A stretch of DNA of 64,000 nt from Pseudomonadota bacterium (lineage in GTDB: Bacteria; Pseudomonadota; Gammaproteobacteria; Burkholderiales; Gallionellaceae), in assembly GCA_021783995.1 (NCBI GenBank), contig JAJXTH010000006.1, positions 30,481-94,480 of the forward strand, in the 5' to 3' direction. A program made the translations under genes and the position numbers. Positions 61,745-64,000 of the stretch are shown in pieces; within the stretch, counting starts at the first letter, position 1, and each line of letters begins with the position of its first letter. The notes under the pieces are model-generated. The model did no database searches, was not told where the DNA came from, and saw only the letters and a program-made list of their open reading frames with translations.

Positions 61745-62256
61745 TTTGGCAGTTTCATCGCCTTGACCTTGGCGACCTGTTGCTTGCGGAATTTTCCAAG
61801 TTTGCGAGCAAGGGTTTCATCGCTGTTTGCAAGCATTGCAGCAGCGAAAAGAGCCGCATTTGCGGCTCCTGCTTCTCCGATTGCGAAGGTCGCAACCGGA
61901 ATTCCCTTGGGCATCTGAACGATAGACAGCAGGGAATCCAGCCCTTTGAGTGTGCGAGATGTCACAGGAACACCGAGTACAGGAACCGTAGTTTTTGCGG
62001 CAAGCATTCCGGGCAGATGAGCTGATCCTCCAGCACCTGCGATGATGCATTGTAATCCTCGCTCTGCGGCACTCTCTGCATAGCTATACAAAAGATCCGG
62101 CGTGCGGTGGGCAGAAACGACTTTGGCTTCGTACGGAACAGCGAAGTCTTCCAGCATCTGTACCGCGTGTTGCATGATTTTCCAGTCACTGTCGCTACCC
62201 ATGACGACGCCAATCAATGGTTTTTTCACGGGTGGCTTTCGCTTTTGACTATCCAT
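61741..62256 (-). CDS. purE: N5-carboxyaminoimidazole ribonucleotide mutase
   Basis: 171 aa class I PurE. Moves the carboxyl of N5-CAIR to C4, giving CAIR, the substrate of PurC. Motifs [28 protein letters not shown] and [16 protein letters not shown] are intact. Its start is 30 nt downstream of mcdB, so it may be read from the carboxysome operon. Confidence 0.96.
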   Translation of the reverse strand: MDSQKRKPPVKKPLIGVVMGSDSDWKIMQHAVQMLEDFAVPYEAKVVSAHRTPDLLYSYAESAAERGLQCIIAGAGGSAHLPGMLAAKTTVPVLGVPVTSRTLKGLDSLLSIVQMPKGIPVATFAIGEAGAANAALFAAAMLANSDETLARKLGKFRKQQVAKVKAMKLPK

Positions 62257-62286
62257 AAATTTTCGCTCTGTAATGACAGGAAATGC

Positions 62287-62460
62287 TTAGTCTGGCCAAA
62301 CCCGATCTGAAAGCATAGGAATACGAGCAGGCTTAACTATCTTGGCTGGACTGCGGGTTTGAACTTTGTCCGCTATTGTAGCTGGTTTTTCCTCAGGTTT
62401 GTTTTCCTGAACCTTGACCTTGCGCATGCCGACAGCAAGTTTACTGGATGTTTTGCTCAT
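62287..62460 (-). CDS. mcdB: Alpha-carboxysome positioning adaptor McdB (57 aa, missed by ORF track)
   Basis: 57 aa, shorter than the track cut-off. ATG 62460 overlaps the mcdA stop by 4 nt (ATGA). The sequence is basic and low in hydrophobics (for example SSKLAVGMRKVKVQENK) and ends ARIPMLSDRVWPD, with a Trp near the C-terminus as described for alpha-type McdB proteins. McdB links carboxysomes to the McdA gradient on the nucleoid. The call rests on gene position, disorder and the terminal Trp; no alignment was run. Confidence 0.75.
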   Translation of the reverse strand: MSKTSSKLAVGMRKVKVQENKPEEKPATIADKVQTRSPAKIVKPARIPMLSDRVWPD

Positions 62461-63092
62461 GATTTCAATAACTCCTTTATGATGGATTCAATCTCGCATA
62501 CAGCTGACTTGCCTCGGGGGCCAAGTCCATACACGCTAGTTCCCTCCATTGCAGCATTTCGATAAGCTGCACGCCGCGCGATTCCGGTTCGCAAAGTCGG
62601 AAAGTCAAATTCTGCGAGAGCTTCGTGCATCGATTTTGAAAGCGAATTGCGTGCGTCAAGCTGATTCAGTACTACAAAAGCTTTTAGGCGTGGATTGTGT
62701 TTTTTTGAACGATGCACTTCATCTGCAATATCTATGCTGGCCCACAAATCTATGGGGGATGGCTGAATCGGGATCAATGCAATGTCGACGTTACTCAGCA
62801 CTTTCTGCACTGTTTGTGTCTGCAGTGTGGGTGGGCAATCCAGCACAAGGTAGCGATGTTTTTGCATACCCCTGAAGATTTCCGTCAGATCGGATTCTTC
62901 CTGGACATGCTGCACTTCTGGCAAGTCACCTCCTTCGTTTAGACTCGCCCATTGACTCACTGATCTTTGCGGATCAGTATCCAGAATGACCGTGCTACCG
63001 CGCTGATGAAGGCCTGCTGCCAGATTCAGTGCCAGGGTGGTTTTCCCTGTGCCGCCTTTCTGGTTGGTGATCGCGATTCTCAAAGGGGGCAT
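62457..63092 (-). CDS. mcdA: ParA-family ATPase, carboxysome positioning McdA
   Basis: 211 aa. The deviant Walker A (QKGGTGKTTLALNLAAGL) has the signature lysine, switch I is DTDPQRSVSQW, and Walker B/switch II is YLVLDCPPTLQT. ParA-type ATPases bind the nucleoid; McdA spaces carboxysomes. Neighbours csoS1, acRAF and mcdB support this over plasmid or chromosome partitioning (no parB or parS nearby). It overlaps acRAF by 1 nt (TGATG). Confidence 0.85.
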   Translation of the reverse strand: MPPLRIAITNQKGGTGKTTLALNLAAGLHQRGSTVILDTDPQRSVSQWASLNEGGDLPEVQHVQEESDLTEIFRGMQKHRYLVLDCPPTLQTQTVQKVLSNVDIALIPIQPSPIDLWASIDIADEVHRSKKHNPRLKAFVVLNQLDARNSLSKSMHEALAEFDFPTLRTGIARRAAYRNAAMEGTSVYGLGPRGKSAVCEIESIIKELLKS

Positions 63093-63361
63093 CAGGCACT
63101 GCCAGCAGACAGATTGTCGATTTGGTGCGCTAGCGCTACGTGCGACGGCGAGATTTTTTCACCATTCGCATCGATAGTCACGTTGACGTAGTTTTTGCCG
63201 AAGCTCAAATTAGGGTAGATCTGGGTTTGCTCGGAAAGCTTGGCTACGTCATCGAGAAACCGCCTGGTTTCGGCGTAGCTTCCAAAATCAAAACGCTGGC
63301 TTAGCGTCGGTGGCAAATCTTGCCTTAACCATTTCGGAATAGGATTGTCGCCATCACTCAT
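63092..63361 (-). CDS. acRAF: Alpha-carboxysome RuBisCO assembly factor (PCD-like)
   Basis: 89 aa pterin-4a-carbinolamine dehydratase-like fold (RFDFGSYAETRRFLDDVAKLSEQTQ, YPNLSFGKNYVNVTI). The catalytic histidine motif of true dehydratases (HHP-type) is missing, as expected for the carboxysomal assembly-factor paralogue. It overlaps the bacterioferritin-like gene by 4 nt and mcdA by 1 nt. Confidence 0.82.
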   Translation of the reverse strand: MSDGDNPIPKWLRQDLPPTLSQRFDFGSYAETRRFLDDVAKLSEQTQIYPNLSFGKNYVNVTIDANGEKISPSHVALAHQIDNLSAGSA

Positions 63362-63804
63362 GTTTCAGCACCTTGGTTTGGTAAGTCAGCTTCCATTTTG
63401 TTCAGTTCTTCTCTGTGCGTCAACTCGTCGTTCAATATCTTGGCGAACAGGGACTGATGCTCGAAGTCTCGCACACGTATGCAATATTCTGTTGCCTCTT
63501 CATATAAGCGTATTGCTTCCGACTCCAGGACAAGATCGATAGCTATCATTTCACTCAGATTTCTACCAAGCCTCACAGCCGGCAACTGAGTGGCGTTGGG
63601 TGGCGTGCCAAGTTTCAACAGTGCATCGATCAGACTTTGCACATGTTCAAGTTCCTCGGTAACGTCCTGGCGAAAGTGCGCGCAAAATTTCTCCATTCCC
63701 CATTGGTCGCATATTCTTGACTGGGCCATATATTGTTGAACTGCGGCCATTTCATGGCCCAGTGCCCGGTGTAAATATCCCAATAGCCTTGGATCCCTTG
63801 CCAT
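63358..63804 (-). CDS. Carboxysome-associated bacterioferritin-like protein
   Basis: 148 aa four-helix ferritin-like protein. Metal-ligand-type residues appear in LHRALGHEMAAVQQY, VTEELEHVQ and DELTHREELNK. Bacterioferritin-like genes of this type accompany alpha-carboxysome operons; their role is unclear. SD AGGA lies 7 nt before the ATG, 12 nt after csoS1. Confidence 0.82.
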   Translation of the reverse strand: MARDPRLLGYLHRALGHEMAAVQQYMAQSRICDQWGMEKFCAHFRQDVTEELEHVQSLIDALLKLGTPPNATQLPAVRLGRNLSEMIAIDLVLESEAIRLYEEATEYCIRVRDFEHQSLFAKILNDELTHREELNKMEADLPNQGAET

Positions 63805-63816
63805 GATGGGTCCTGA

Positions 63817-64000
63817 TTATGAGACTATGGCGCTTACGTCGCTATCTCTTCCTGATGCGTTAGCGCTGGGCTTGGCAGGCAGGATGTTTTCGACTTCGCT
63901 GTGTACACGCGCGATGATGTGAGCGGCGACGAGGCCATCGCCTACGCGCTCGCAGGCATCAGCACCTGCACGCACGGCTGCGTTGACCGCACCTGTTTCG
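63817..64000 (-). CDS. csoS1: Carboxysome shell protein CsoS1, C-terminal part (cut by window edge)
   Basis: Last 60 codons of a BMC-domain hexameric shell protein: ETGAVNAAVRAGADACERVG, then VAAHIIARVHSEVENILP, almost identical to CsoS1 proteins. After ILP it has about 19 further residues (AKPSANASGRDSDVSAIVS), longer than CsoS1A/C and more like the extended CsoS1B. The rest of the operon lies beyond base 64000. Confidence 0.93.
   Translation of the reverse strand, partial: ETGAVNAAVRAGADACERVGDGLVAAHIIARVHSEVENILPAKPSANASGRDSDVSAIVS

Overview
The window reads as a continuous piece of a chemolithoautotrophic betaproteobacterial chromosome. The lineage is probably Nitrosomonadales (Gallionellaceae-, Thiobacillus- or Ferrovum-like). 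Evidence for this is the rlmN-pilW-rodZ-ispG-hisS-yfgM-bamB-der order, the hfq-hflX-hflK-hflC-DUF2065-hisZ-purA order, an Arg32-type EF-P beside earP, a form IAq RuBisCO operon (cbbR/cbbL-cbbS-cbbQ-cbbO) and the edge of an alpha-carboxysome operon. Base composition looks moderate in GC throughout. The species cannot be fixed from the sequence alone. No rRNA, tRNA, CRISPR array or intact IS element was seen.

Layout. 1-5.0 kb: alr (truncated at the window edge), a PilZ protein, and mtnP-apt-mtnA plus a FucA-like class II aldolase, best read as 5'-methylthioadenosine recycling by a DHAP-type shunt. 5.2-7.0 kb: earP-efp. 7.2-13.5 kb: two small conserved genes, lolCD (minus), a conserved betaproteobacterial protein, accA and tilS. 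13.5-16.9 kb (minus): a Sel1-repeat protein and a compact response regulator / CheC phosphatase / diguanylate cyclase operon. 17.1-27.3 kb: ndk, the rlmN-to-der housekeeping run and an HD-GYP phosphodiesterase. 27.3-33.5 kb (minus): ribF-ileS-lspA-ispH-thiO. 33.7-40.3 kb: an accessory locus of a NarL-type regulator, a secreted esterase, an ABC exporter, an unusual P-loop protein and a Cache-type histidine kinase, bounded by a MITE-like inverted repeat that overlaps a possible 49-codon ORF. 40.4-41.9 kb: Hsp20, a small periplasmic protein, a DsrC-like protein with an atypical cysteine pattern and a 38-codon small gene. 42.1-48.3 kb: hfq to purA. 48.4-52 kb: a LapD-type degenerate GGDEF/EAL receptor and mltD.

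52-64 kb is the CO2 region. It starts with a single-ORF fusion of PurC (SAICAR synthase) to a beta-carbonic anhydrase. The complete form IAq RuBisCO operon with activase genes follows, with a divergent cbbR. The end of a carboxysome operon comes last: csoS1 (partial), a bacterioferritin-like gene, acRAF, mcdA and a 57-codon mcdB that is absent from the ORF track. The bicarbonate-using purine genes purE and purK follow mcdB directly.

Most noteworthy observations: the PurC-carbonic anhydrase fusion in a carboxysome-bearing genome, with purEK trailing the carboxysome positioning genes; the uncharacterised sensor/P-loop/ABC/esterase locus; the overlooked mcdB; the DsrC-like protein that keeps only the internal cysteine; and two small genes missed by the 60-aa ORF cut-off.
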